Shown here piece by piece: positions 12,890-23,356 of a stretch of DNA of 64,000 nucleotides. The notes under the pieces were generated by a model. The model searched no databases. It was not told the origin of the DNA and saw nothing but the letters and a program-made list of their open reading frames with translations. The translations under genes and the position numbers were made by a program. Position 1 is the stretch's first letter. Each line of letters starts with the position of its first letter. This stretch comes from Progne subis subis (Eukaryota; Chordata; Aves; Passeriformes; Hirundinidae), in contig JAKJHU010000460.1 in NCBI GenBank assembly GCA_022316685.1, positions 1-64,000 of the forward strand. The letters run 5' to 3'.

Positions 12890-13440
12890 TTGGCCAGGGG
12901 GCAGGGGCAGCAGCAGAGACACAGACACCAGCTTCAGGAATCCAGCCTCATCGACCAGAGCTCAAAGCAGCAAAGAACTCCAAACAACAAAGCCCTGCAA
13001 TGCCCCTCACCGCTGCTACCAAAGAGAGCAGCACTTACAGGGACTGAGACGCAGCACCAGGGACCCTGAGACTTCACCATCCTCCAGAGCCACAGCCCGC
13101 TGAGCTGGGAACCCCCTGTCCCAGCCAAGCACTGGAAAGCCTCTCCCATAACCGGGAAGTCCCACAGGGTGCGTCCACCCGCAGGCAAAGAGGCTTTCCG
13201 ACTGTGCTGGGACAGGGCCCAGCTCGGACAATTGGGTGCCAGCAACAGGCCGACACAACGTCCGGTGCGGCAACAGCCGGGCTCGGCTTCCTCGTGGATC
13301 GGGCCCGAAGCCTGGCCAGGGCTTCAGGAGCAATCCAGGAGTTCCCTTGGACCATGGACTCCCCAACAAGACCACAGGTCTGATTTCACGGTCTTGTCCA
13401 GCTTCTCAGGTACAGAAAGGACAATACTTTTCCAAGTCCA
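12890..13440. repeat. Repeat family B, copy 3 (inside module C)
   Basis: Third copy of the B block, here part of the 4-kb module C; the matching B copy 4 lies inside the other C module. It differs from copy 2 by small indels, for example an extra C in AGCCCGCTGAG near 13096. Confidence 0.85.
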
Positions 13441-13985
13441 TTTGCTGCTTCTCGCTCTCTGTCAGGGTCCCAACAAGCTCTGCCTCAGCTCTTGTCCTGC
13501 CCTTACAAGTGACCTCAAGAGAAGGAAAAAAAAAAAAAAAACAAAAAAAACCCCAAACAATTACTACTCCCTCTGGCCACAAACTTTACATTCACTAGTG
13601 GGTTCAGCCTTCTGGAAAGAGAAGCAAAGCTCAGCCTCCTGGGGCTGATCTGTCCATTCCCTGGTCTGCTCTCACAAACCCTTCAACCCCTCTGCCAAAC
13701 CCGCAGAGCTACAAGAAAGCAGTCCTTAGCCACAGTCACTTCTCCTAACACACACTTCCCATTACATATCCTGAGCAACCCAAGTGCTGATTTTACATTT
13801 CCATACATGTGACCCAAGATCCCATGCACACAAGCACACCAAATTCCCACAGTGTGCCAAGAACCTACAGGGCACCTTGGATGTATCCATAAGTACAAAG
13901 CACAAGAAGAACAACCCAGTCTTGCTCTGTGAAAACAAACAATGAAAACTGCAGGAAATTCCTCCATAGAACACAGGACACATAC

Positions 13986-14100
13986 CTTTAACCCAGGCAG
14001 GTAATGAACTGCAGGAGGGGACCACCTGGCAGAAGAACGCTGACCAGCCACACACAGAGCACAGAACCAGGGGCTGCCTGAGGGCCTTGAGGTGAACATG
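13986..14100 (-). other. Splice-bounded segment on the minus strand (module C)
   Basis: A 115-base segment lies between an acceptor (TTTACCTTCAATCCAG) and a donor (AAAG then GTATGT) on the minus strand. The sister segment 38448-38561 keeps both sites but is 114 bases, so the reading frame cannot be conserved in both copies. Conserved sites without a conserved frame suit a non-coding transcript better than a protein gene. Confidence 0.3.
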
Positions 14101-14990
14101 CTGGATTGAAGGTAAAGCAACAGGAGGGATGAACTCAGCACAAATACTTGGTGAGAAATTCCAAGTCAGAGCTACAATTTAACAGGAAAATTACAAGAAG
14201 GACAATAGCACAGGAACACTGGCTTAAACCAGACTATGACCTGACATGCTGTTGCTCAGAGGGGTGCTTTACTCTATCATTCACCCCGCTGTGTGACCAC
14301 ATCACAGTGCTCAGTCACCCTTCCCTGCAAGTTTTTCAGTCTGTACCTTCCATCCCTCAGGAGGAGCCTGAATGAACAAAAACACCCCAATGCTCTCTGC
14401 CCTAAGCACACATACAGCAACACCACCTAGAAAGGGAACAAAAGTTCACAGCTCCCACCCCAAACACGAACCCTGGCCAGAACCACAGACGTGGCAAAAA
14501 TTCACAGGTTAGAGGAATTAGGGCAGGAAAGGCTCTGTCTCCCATTCCCTGTCCAACAGGCTCCAATTCCACACTGCAAATATGAGTCAGGCCTTTAACT
14601 GCAGAAGCCTGGAGAGCCAACGTAATTCTGGTCTATAAAGGACCTTCCCGAAACAATTCTCTGGCCCAGCAGAGAGCAAAACCCTCTGCACTCTACCAGA
14701 GCCACAGGAAACCCAATCCAAGGGTAGAAGCGGATGCAGAAGATACAAAAAGCACCACTTCTGCCCTATAAGGACCAGGAAAAAGCCAAACTGCAGCAAC
14801 TCGTGCCTCCTAAGGAAGGGCTCATTACGGAAGGGCTTGGAAGCCTGAGGCCTACCCCAGGAGCAACAGCCCCCCCAGCATTAACAGAGCTACAGCTGGG
14901 GCCACCCAACATCGGCCCTGCACCACACCACACACCCAAACATATTGACTCCAACACAGCCCAAACCACGGAGTTAAACCATGCACTTAC

Positions 14991-15245
14991 CTCATTAAAC
15001 AGCCCAGGGAAGGAAACCACCATCACACACCAAAGGCACAGCCACAAACACCATCTCCCACCCAGCCCTTAGAAACCCCCCCCCAGCTCGTGATTGGCCG
15101 ATGCGCAGAGGCGCTCGCAGCGCTGATTGGGCTGTGCGCCCGGGGCCCTCCCCTCTGCCCCGCTCCCGCCCCCCACAGGTGCGAGCCATCCCCGCCCCGG
15201 AGCTCCGGGAGCCTCAGGTGGAGCTGCAGCACCGCCCGACCACCG
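14991..15245 (-). promoter_or_regulatory. CpG-rich promoter-like end of module C with first-exon donor
   Basis: The right end of module C is GC- and CpG-rich and holds two inverted CCAAT boxes (ATTGG at 15093-15097 and 15126-15130), which point along the minus strand, plus C-rich GC-box-like runs. About 100 bases further along the minus strand is a consensus donor, AATGAG followed by GTAAGT (cut after 14991), which would close a short, apparently non-coding first exon. In the sister copy the donor is kept (GAG then GTAAGC, cut after 39449) and the second CCAAT is kept, but the first has mutated to ATTGA. I infer a minus-strand start site; no transcript evidence is available here. Confidence 0.45.
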
Positions 15246-15334
15246 GCAGGGGGCGCTGCCAGAGCCCCGGGACAGCCCCAGCACACGCGCAGGCGAAAAA
15301 CGGTTTCCGCCGCTCTTAACAAATCGACTGGAGC

Positions 15335-15470
15335 CACTGTTTCAACTCCATGATAACTATTTAAACATTGTTTCAAGAATCCCAGGGGACACCGGCCTTG
15401 GAACTCTCAGCAACTGCTCAGCTTGCCTACTTCAAAGACTTCCCCACCCAGGAAACCGAGCGCTCCCAGC
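15335..15470. repeat. Repeat H, copy 1
   Basis: A block of about 135 bases with AAACATTGTTTCAAGAATCC and GGGGACACCGGCCTTGG that recurs at 25308-25425 just before an AT-rich tail module. It marks the start of a shared compound unit. Confidence 0.85.
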
Positions 15471-15896
15471 CTGTAACAGCACATCTGCTACAAAGCCGAT
15501 CAAACCTTGCACGCACAGGTGACACGAGGCTGCTGCGAGTCCTCTATGGGCGGCAGCAAAATCTCCCGGGGAGGTGAACAGCACCCCCGCCCCGCTCCCA
15601 GCTGGCTCAGGGTGGAACTGGGGGATGAGTGGGGACAGCGGGGAGCGGCGAGGAGGGGATGGGACAGGACGGGCGCCCGACACGGCACAGGGACCACTCC
15701 TGGGACGCTGGCCGCGGCGGGACCTCGCGCGATCCGGGCGTCCCCACCGCTGCCTGTCAGCGCAGGCCCGGCTCCCGCCCGCCCACGGTGCCGCTGAGCC
15801 CCCAGCCCGCTCCCCCACACCTTGAAACGCCGCGGAAATTCGCGCCGGGGCCGCGTCGTGGTCAGGGCAGCGTGCAGGCAGCCGGCTAGACGAACC

Positions 15897-16600
15897 TCGG
15901 GGTCCTTGATTTTTCCCTGCCCTTTTTGCCGCCATCTTTGGAAGGTCAGGCATGTCATGCCAATCTGCCATCTTGGGAGTGGCATCACATGACTTCTGCC
16001 CTTACCTGTGGCCATCTTTATTAAGGGCGAAGTCATTTCTGGTGTGGCAGCCATCTTTTTTCCTGGCACTTCTAAGGCCCCCATAGGCTACAATCCTAGG
16101 CGCCTGACTAAAATTGGCTCTCCAAAGCCACCCGCGGCAAGTCTGAGCCCCCAGCCCATGTCTGCACACCTCAAAACGCTGCAGAAAATTGTGTTCAGGT
16201 GGCGCCGTGGTCAGGATACTGCGCAGGCAGTCAGCTAGTCGTACCTTGGGGGTCCTTGATTTTTCCCGCCCTTTTTGCCGCCATCTTTGGAGGGTCAGGT
16301 GCTTCACAGTCGGCCGCCATCTTGGGAGTGGCACCCTTGGGGAGGGGGGGCGGGGGGGGGGGCCACCGCCCACCCTCGGCTCATTCATTAGGCACCTGAT
16401 TAAATCGACTGCCGAAACTCACCCTTGACACCGCTGAGTCCGCAGCCCGTGCCCGCACGCTTCAAAACACCCTGGAAAATCGCCTGCGGGCAGCATTGTG
16501 GTCGGGATTGCGCGCAGGCAGCCAACTAGACGCAACCGAGGTCCTTGTCCTTTTCCCGCCCTTTTTGCCACCTTCTTTGGAAGGTCGGGCAACAGCACTG
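15897..16600. repeat. YY1-motif-rich repeats of about 290-350 bp, three units
   Basis: Three diverged units start at about 15900, 16249 and 16539, each opening with GGTCCTTG(A/T), a run of TTTTTCCC, and TGCCGCCATCTTTGG. The GCCGCCATCTTTGG and GCCATCTTGGGAGTGGCA words are good matches to the YY1 core (GCCATCTT). The same series is found at 46683-47335 next to the second 225-bp array. No coding frame is supported. Confidence 0.8.
16339..16362 (+). other. G-rich run
   Basis: Two runs of seven or more G separated by one C. It could form a G-quadruplex; this is composition only. Confidence 0.6.
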
Positions 16601-16611
16601 CCCTCGAGCTC

Positions 16612-16820
16612 ACAGCCTGGGACTTCCACGCACGATGGGGTCGGGCACGGGGGGGACCTGCAGTACCGCTCCGTGTCCACAGGGTGGCAGCACTACCTTG
16701 ACATCACAGCCCGGGGCTCCCACTCGCGGCGGGGTCGGGCACGGGGGGAGCTGCAGTACCGCTCTGTGTCCACAGGGCGGCAGCACTACCTTGAGATCAT
16801 AGCCCGTGTTCGGGGCCGGG
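16612..16820. repeat. Short tandem repeat of about 92 bp, two units plus
   Basis: Units share GTCGGGCACGGGG, GAGCTGCAGTACCGCTC or a variant, and GTGTCCACAGGG(T/C)GGCAGCAC. Unit starts near 16640 and 16734 put the period at about 94. Related copies are at 47366-47660 (three units) and 30475-30575 (one). Confidence 0.8.
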
Positions 16821-16839
16821 CAGAGAACAGAGGCAAAAG

Positions 16840-17150
16840 AGAACGAGCCCAAAAATCCTCTAAAAGAAATGCTCCAAAAGATCCCCAAGCGCAACTCCCA
16901 GAACCCTGCCACTCACCAAACTCAAACCAAAAATGCCTTGATTGTAGGCCATACATCAAATTTTTAGTACTTATTATGTTTATATTTACCATTACTGTTT
17001 CTGGTTTAGATCCATCTCTAGGTATATTACAAATATTATAATACACATAGCATGTCATAATATAGATTGTATTTATTTAAATTGCTGATATTATTTTTTG
17101 TATTTTACATTGCTATTTTTATTACTTATACTTTTCTATTTTTGTATTGA
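16840..17150. repeat. AT-rich tail module, copy 1 (truncated)
   Basis: Starts with AAAAGAAATGC(C/T)CCAAAAGA and runs into TAGGC(C/T)ATA and TAATACACATAGCATGTCATAA. Fuller copies lie at 25600-26520, 28440-29370, 30600-31450 and 47700-48670. This copy stops where the 225-bp array begins. The consensus has no long frame, so it looks like a non-autonomous or non-coding repeat. Confidence 0.85.
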
Positions 17151-17154
17151 TGCC

Positions 17155-19605
17155 GGCCGCCGATTGGCTGAAATATTTTCGTCCAAACAAGGGCTTTCCT
17201 GCCGCTTTTCAGGGCAAATAAGGGGTGCCCCCGCACCTCTAGGAGTACCCGGCACGGTCCTGCGTGTCGGCGCGCCCGCAGGTGCGCTCTAAATGTGTTT
17301 TTTGGGACGATTTATTTTCGTATGCAAATGAGCCAAAATGGCGCCTGCCGGAAGTGATGTCATCCCGGAACAAAACGGCGGCCGCCGATTGGCTGAAATA
17401 TTTTCATCCGAAAAAGGGCTTTCCCGCCGCTTTTCGGGGCAAATAAGGGGTGCCCCCGCACCTCTAGGAGTACCCGGCACGGTCCTGCGTGTCGGCGCGC
17501 CCGCAGGTGCGCTCTAAATGTGTTTTTTTTGGACGATTTATTTTCGTATGCAAATGAGCCAAAATGGCGCCGGCCGGAAGTGATGTCATACCGGAAGAAA
17601 ATGGCGCCCCCATGTGCCGTACACCAATATGGCGGCCCCCATGGGCCGGGCGGCAATATGGCGGCGCCCGTAGGGTCACGTGGTACGGAAGAAGATGGCC
17701 GCCGGCCGGAAGTGATGTCATGCCAGAACAAAAAAAATTGGCGGCCCCCATGTGCTGTACACCAATATGGCGGCCCCCATGAGCCGGGCGGCAATATGGC
17801 AGGCCCCCATAGCATCACGTGGTACGGAAGAAGATGGCGCCTGCCGGAAGTGATGTCATCCCGGAACAAAACGGCGGCCGCCGATTGGCTGAAATATTTT
17901 CGTCCAAAAAAGGGCTTTCCCGCCGCTTTTCGGGGCAAATAAGGGGTGCCCCCGCGCCTCCTAGGAGTACCCGGCACGGTCCTGGGTGTCAGGGCGCCCG
18001 CAGGTGCGCTCTAAATGTGTTTTTTTGGACGATTTATTTTCGTATGCAAATGAGCCAAAATGGCGCCGGCCGGTAGCCATGGCAACCCGGAACAAAACGG
18101 CGGCCGCCGATTGGCTGAAATATTTTCGTCCGAAAAAGGGCTTTCCCGCCGCTTTTCGGGGCAAATAAGGGGTGCCCCCGCACCTCTAGGAGTACCCGGC
18201 ACGGTCCCTGCGTGTCGGCGCGCCCGCAGGTGCGCTCTAAATGTGTTCTTTGGGACGATTTATTTTCGTATGCAAATGAGCCAAAATGGCGCCGGCCGGT
18301 AGCCATGGCAACCCGGAACAAAACGGCGGCCGCCGATTGGCTGAAATATTTTCGTCCGAAAAAGGGCTTTCCCGCCGCTTTTCGGGGCAAATAAGGGGTG
18401 CCCCCGCACCTCTAGGAGTACCCGGCACGGCGCTGGGTGTCAGGGCGCCCGCAGGTGCGCTCGAAATGTGTTTTTTTGGACGATTTATTTTCGTATGCAA
18501 ATGAGCCAAAATGGCGCCGGCCGGTAGCCATGGCAACCCGAAACAAACGGCGGCCGCCGATTGGCTGAAATATTTTCCTCAAAAAAGGGCTTTCCCGCCG
18601 CTTTTCGGGGCAAATAAGGGGTGCCGCCGCACCTCTAGGAGTACCCGGCACGACCCTGGGTGTCAGCGCGCCCGCAGCTGCGCTCTAAATGTGTTTTTTT
18701 GGACTGTTTATTTTCGTATGCAAATGAGCCAAAATGGCGCCGGCCGGAAGTGATGTCATACCGGAACAAAATGGCGGCCACCATGTGCCGTACTCCAAAA
18801 TGGCGCCCTCCATCTGCCCAACGTCAATATGGCGGCGCCCATAGCATCACGTGGTACCGGAAGAAAATGGCCGCCGACCGGAAGTGATGTCATACCTAGG
18901 CAAAATCGCGGCCGCCGATTGGCTGAAATATTTTCGTCCAAAAGTGGTGTTTCCCGACGTTCTTCCGAGCAAATAAGGAGTGCACCCGCATCTCTAGGAG
19001 TACCCGGCAGGGGTCTGGGTGTCAGCGCAGCCGCGGCTGTGCTCTAAATGTGGGGTTTTTTACATTTTATTTTGGTATGCAAATTAGCCAAAATGGCGCC
19101 AGTCGGAAGTCCTGTGAACCTGGAACAAAATCGCGGCCGCCGATTGGCTGAAATATTTTCCTCCAAAAATGGGGTTTCCCGACGTTGTTCCAGAGAAATG
19201 AGGGGTGCACCCGCACCTCTAGGAGTACCCGGCATGGGTCTGGGTGTCAGCGCGGCCACGGCTGTGCTCTAAATGTGGTTTTTCTTACATTTTATTTTGG
19301 TATGCAAATGAGGCAAAATGGCGCCGGCCGGAAGTGATGTCATACCCAGTCAAAATGGCGGCCGCCGATTGGCTGAAATATTTTGGTCCAAAAATGGGGT
19401 TTCTCGCCGTTCTTCCGGGAAAATAAGGGGTGCACCCGCACCTCTAGGAGTACCCGGCACGGGTCTGGGTGTCAGCGCGGCCGTGGCCGTGCTCTAAATG
19501 TGTGTTTTTTGACATTTTATTTTGGTATGCAAATGATCCAAAATGGCGCCGACCGGAAGTCCTGTGAACCCGGAACAAAATCGCGGCTGCCGATTGGCTG
19601 AAAAA
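17155..19605. repeat. 225-bp promoter-like tandem array 1, ten unit starts
   Basis: The word GATTGGCTGAAA recurs at 17162, 17387, 17883, 18109, 18335, 18559, 18917, 19142, 19367 and 19592, a period of 224-226 except where extra YY1-rich sequence is inserted (17590-17870 and 18770-18890). Each unit carries an inverted CCAAT box (GATTGGCTG), an octamer ATGCAAAT (nine of nine intact), AAAATGGCGCC (YY1-like), and either an ETS plus CRE-like block (CCGGAAGTGATGTCAT), a near-perfect RFX X-box palindrome (GTAGCCATGGCAAC), or a diverged form. Several units also have TTTCCCGCC, an E2F site. Open frames of 60-80 codons across units are by-products of the repeat. Confidence 0.95.
17590..17870. repeat. 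YY1/E-box insert inside array 1
   Basis: Two copies of a roughly 135-bp block dense in ATGGCGGC and GATGGC words, each with a TCACGTGGTAC E-box (near 17675 and 17815) followed by GGAAGAAGATGG and, after the first, CCGGAAGTGATGTCAT. A single related block is at 18770-18890. Confidence 0.85.
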
Positions 19606-19825
19606 AAAAAACAACCAAAAATCCAGGACAAAGCTACACATTGTCCCCAAGTACCCTCAGTGTGGAGCTGTGTCACCCCCAAGTGTGTGCTCCCTCAGCC
19701 CGGCCTGGAGGCTCCAGCTGCTCCCGGGGCGGGCTGAGCAAGGGAATCGCTTGTTTGAAGCTGTTTGTGCCAGTGCCCTGCACTGGAGGGCCAATAAATG
19801 TGAAACCACAGAAACTATTGAAGCG

Positions 19826-20377
19826 TGTGATAAACGCCAATCACTTGTTTTAAAATTTTAAAAGTTTAATAGTAAATAAGATGGTTATAAAAATAGAATT
19901 AGAGTAAAAAAATTGAACAATTTTAGAGATAGGACAATACGAGACAATAAAAACAAAGTTACAGACGTCTGGGTGCCTCCCCGAGCGAAAAGCTTCGGAG
20001 AAGGACCCCCCTTAACAAAGGATTATTTCTTAAAAGCAATAGCCTGTTGAATATTCATACATTTCATACATTATGCATACATTCCATTTAAACATGGTGC
20101 TGTTTCTGTTCAGTATCACTTCTCTTCCTTAATCTCTATGGCGTCTACCAGTCTAAAAAGCAGCAAGAAGAATTTGGTCTCTACTGATAAGAAAGCAGTA
20201 AATTCCCTTTCCCTGAAAGATTTACGTTTTCCTGTGGCTGGCATACAAAAACCACATTTTAACTACAAAACTACATTTACCATACTATCAAACTATTAAT
20301 ACAACACTAACAATCAATACAACATAATACATATAATAAATATCTTGCGTAGAGCCATGTAATATGCATTTTACACA
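19826..20377. mobile_element. Solo LTR 1 (552 bp)
   Basis: The insert begins TGTGATAAACG and ends TTTTACACA, and is flanked by the 5-base direct repeat AAGCG (19821-19825 and 20378-20382). The sister copy of module D has a single AAGCG at 34397-34401 and no insert, so this is an insertion rather than a deletion scar. TG...CA ends and a 5-base duplication fit an ERVL-type LTR. The text resembles LTRs I associate with zebra finch, from memory. No internal retroviral genes are present. Confidence 0.85.
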
Positions 20378-20566
20378 AAGCGTATCAAGGTTTCACAGAG
20401 GTGACTGAAACAAAGGACAGAAGGTTCAATCTCACCCTTTGCAGCACCTCTTGCGAGACACCTTGACTTTCAAGACGAAGCGGTTCCTCGTGAACAAGAC
20501 CTTGCTTTTACAGGCTTCCTACAATACGGCAGAGATGTCCCAGTTTACATCGTGCACTTCCCACTC

Positions 20567-21205
20567 TGAAGCCAAAAATCCAAAGACAGCGCTGTTATAA
20601 ATGAATACTATTCAGATAATCTATGTTTTAGGTACTTAATTGTTAAGTAATTCCATTAAGATTGTTAACGCTAGTTCTGTATAAAGAATTTGCCTTATTC
20701 CTGTTTTAATACTGATTTATCACCTTATTTACTTGTTTGTTAATTAAGAATTCACCTTATTACCTGTATCTCTGCTCCCATTTGCCGGATAGTGTCCGAA
20801 TAGGCAAATAAAAAGAACACTGGAATTCTGGGAACAACTCAAGAACAAGAGACTCTGAAAAGCAGGGAACCAAAGTAAAATCCAGGACTGTAGTCGCATT
20901 TTAGACTAGTGCAAGAAGTACGGGGGTCCGTCGAAGCAGCTTTATTTAGTCGCCGTGACCTGAGAAGGAGTCCCCCATCGCCGGATGACCCCTGATCAGC
21001 GAAGTGAAACGGACTCCCCGGCAAGGGAAAAAAAGCCCGTGAGGGGGGTGGGAGTCCCCAGCTTTGCTGTGAAGCGAAGCTGTGTGTACCTCCTCCTCCG
21101 CGTTGCCAAGGGAGCAAGCGAGCTCTCCCCCAAGGCCAAGCTTGATAATAAAGAAACATACAAAACAGCAAGTCTCTGACTCTCTTTTTTTTTTTTTCCA
21201 GAACA
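20567..21205 (+). mobile_element. Solo LTR 2 (639 bp)
   Basis: The insert starts TGAAGCC and ends CCAGAACA, flanked by CCACTC (20561-20566) and GCACTC (21206-21211), a 6-base target duplication with one mismatch. The empty site in the sister module is CCCGCTCC at about 34582. An AATAAA polyadenylation signal lies at 21147-21152, about 58 bases before the end, which sets the plus orientation. A 6-base duplication fits a class II (ERVK-like) element. No coding part remains. Confidence 0.8.
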
Positions 21206-22095
21206 GCACTCCTTCACAACCCTGAGGGACACCCATGGATTCTGGGGCTACAGGATGCAGTGAAAAATTCCACTGAGACACCCAGGACAGGGCAGCACTG
21301 CCTGGGACAAGCAGCATGGCTCTCTGAGAAAATGCCATGCTGCAGCCAGGTGAGTGCTTTAGAGAATTTTACTGCTAGGCAGAAAAAAACCCAAAAAACA
21401 GTATTAGAGCTGTGGAATCAAGAAAAAATCCCCAACCACTGTGCAGAGTACCAGGGTGAACATCCACAACAATACAGCAAAATAAACGGGAACTTCAGAA
21501 AAAAACACAGACATGAAAACCACTCCAGGGAAACAACCACTGTCCATTGGAAAAATGCTGGCACAAAACAATGCTGGCCTTAATTCAGGTCACAGTTATT
21601 GAATAATACCTGAAGACTCCTTTGAAGGCCTACAAACCAAGTCAAGCCAAGCACAATTTCATTTTCTAGACAGATTTTAGGACAGCTGAGGGAGAGTCTC
21701 CAGCACGTCCTCAGCTGCCACATTTGCCTTTGCCCACCCTACCAAGGACACAGCAGATGTGGCCAGTACAGGTCACACCCAGCCCAAGGTCTGCCTGGGC
21801 CCCTCTGGCCGCACTTCTGCTGATAATGCCGACCCCTAAGAGGCCCCTGCCACGACCGTTTGCTGCTGGCTTTGCGCGCCATGAGGCCCCGCCCCCCCTC
21901 GGGGTGGGACCCTCAGAGACCCCCAGCCCCAAAGACCGCAGGGAGGAGCGACTGTCGGGGATTTTGTGCTTACTCAGTTCTGTTGTACGACGTGAGGCTG
22001 GGGCACGACTCGGGACAAGAAAGCTTTGTGGACAGAAAAACACTTCACACTGTCAGCTGAACTCGTCGATGTGATGATGCATTTCAGTGTGCTCA

Positions 22096-23356
22096 CCATT
22101 TTCGTTTCTAGTTCTAGTCACATTTGCAGAAGGGTCAAGAAAAATTTCAATTCAACAGCAACTTACCCATAGACTCCAACACTGATGCCACCATCTAGAA
22201 ATAGGACCCGTCCAGTGCTTCCAGACTGTCAAACCCTAGAGAACCTAGCCGCTTTCTTACTGTTAAAACTTCGCTCGGCAACTCCAGTTTCAATCTGGAA
22301 ACAAAACACAAAGCATCACTTCATCATCAAGGAGTTAGAAATAAGACACAGACCACAATGCAGATTCAGTAGGTTTCTGTTCATTCTCTATTTTCAGAGG
22401 AAATCAAAGGTGGAGATGTGTTTAAAAAGAATTCCTTATTCCCTAAAATTATTTTAAATCAATCCACCCGTGGCACATATGGCAACGTGGGTGTGCCGGT
22501 TCAGCGAGAGGTAGGGATAACACAGACACAGCTTCAGCAAATGAGGAAAAGGGATCATTCCTGTAGAACATACTCCCCAGAATAAATCAAAAACCCATGT
22601 GGATCGGCTTGTCTCCACTGAATTTCAGTTATTCTGTAACAGATAGCATTGAAGCTATTTCATAGAAATTTTAATCACAGATTGAAATGCCATTGCCACA
22701 CATGCTCCCTTTGAATTGCATTTCCAAGAGCACTTCTCTGCCCCTGAGGCCACCGTGACCCAGGAAAAGTCCACACTGGGGAGCTGTGGGTGTAAATCAC
22801 GACTTGAGGCCCATTCTCACCAAATTTCATGGAAAACCTTCAGTGGGATGGGATCACTCCTGAGTTATGCACTTGCATTCTACACAGACTGCACTCACTG
22901 CCCAGATGACAGTCCAGATTTTCCCTCCGTCCAGGTGACGCCCATCCAGACTCTGTGAGCAATCCAGTCTCAGTTTTCTTTGCCCTTTTGCCGACTCCAT
23001 TCCAGTTCCCAGGACAAACGCACTCTGGGTTTGGGACAAATCCAACTGGGTGGTCCAGACCAAGGGACTGGGTCTAGGTAGGTGGGCCCGAGGTTCTAGG
23101 TCGCTCTAGAACCGCGGTTCTAGGCGGGGGGGGTGGTGGGGGGGTGGGGGTGGTGGGGGGTGTGGGTCCAGAGCACAGCAGCAGCAGAGAGTCTATGGTT
23201 GCCTGCTGTCCAGGGCAGATCCAACAGCTCCTGGCCATCCTTACAATGCCCCCCTAGAGGATTGAGGAGTCAGTGAAAGAGGTAAGAAACACTGCCTCAC
23301 CTGGTTTTCATCACTGGGCCAGTTTCAGAAGGCATCAGTCTCCCTCTCCCCTGGAA
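22096..23356. other. Spacer without a gene
   Basis: No gene is seen. The segment is mostly unique within the window; 22140-22480 is AT-rich, and 23124-23166 is a strongly G-rich run. Small open frames lack recognisable features. Confidence 0.5.
23124..23166 (+). other. G-rich tract, quadruplex-prone
   Basis: Six or more runs of at least three G separated by single T or GT bases. The plus strand could fold into G-quadruplexes; this is a composition statement only. Confidence 0.7.

Larger units (their letters stand above)
11233..15245. repeat. Duplicated module C, copy 1 (about 4 kb)
   Basis: This segment is repeated in direct orientation at 35691-39682 with only scattered substitutions and small indels; by eye the identity is well above 90 percent. 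The match starts at GCCTCTGAGCGTGGCACAG in both and ends just after CTGCCCGACCACCG or its variant. Module C contains a CpG-rich promoter-like end at its right side (15080-15245), repeat family B, and several minus-strand segments bounded by splice-like sites. The two copies lie about 24.4 kb apart. Confidence 0.92.
19612..22095. repeat. Duplicated module D, copy 1, with two LTR insertions
   Basis: Module D repeats at 34187-35250. Shared landmarks are CAGGACAAAGCTACACATTG, AAGCGGTTCCT, GGGGCTACAGGATGCAGTG and CCAGTACAGGTCACACCC. Copy 1 is longer because two LTR-like insertions interrupt it. The first 200 bases also occur at 51420-51615. No gene product is recognised. Confidence 0.9.

Noticed and set aside
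17155..19605. CRISPR-like array
   Set aside because: The repeated unit is 225 bp with no short repeat-spacer pattern, and the DNA is vertebrate.
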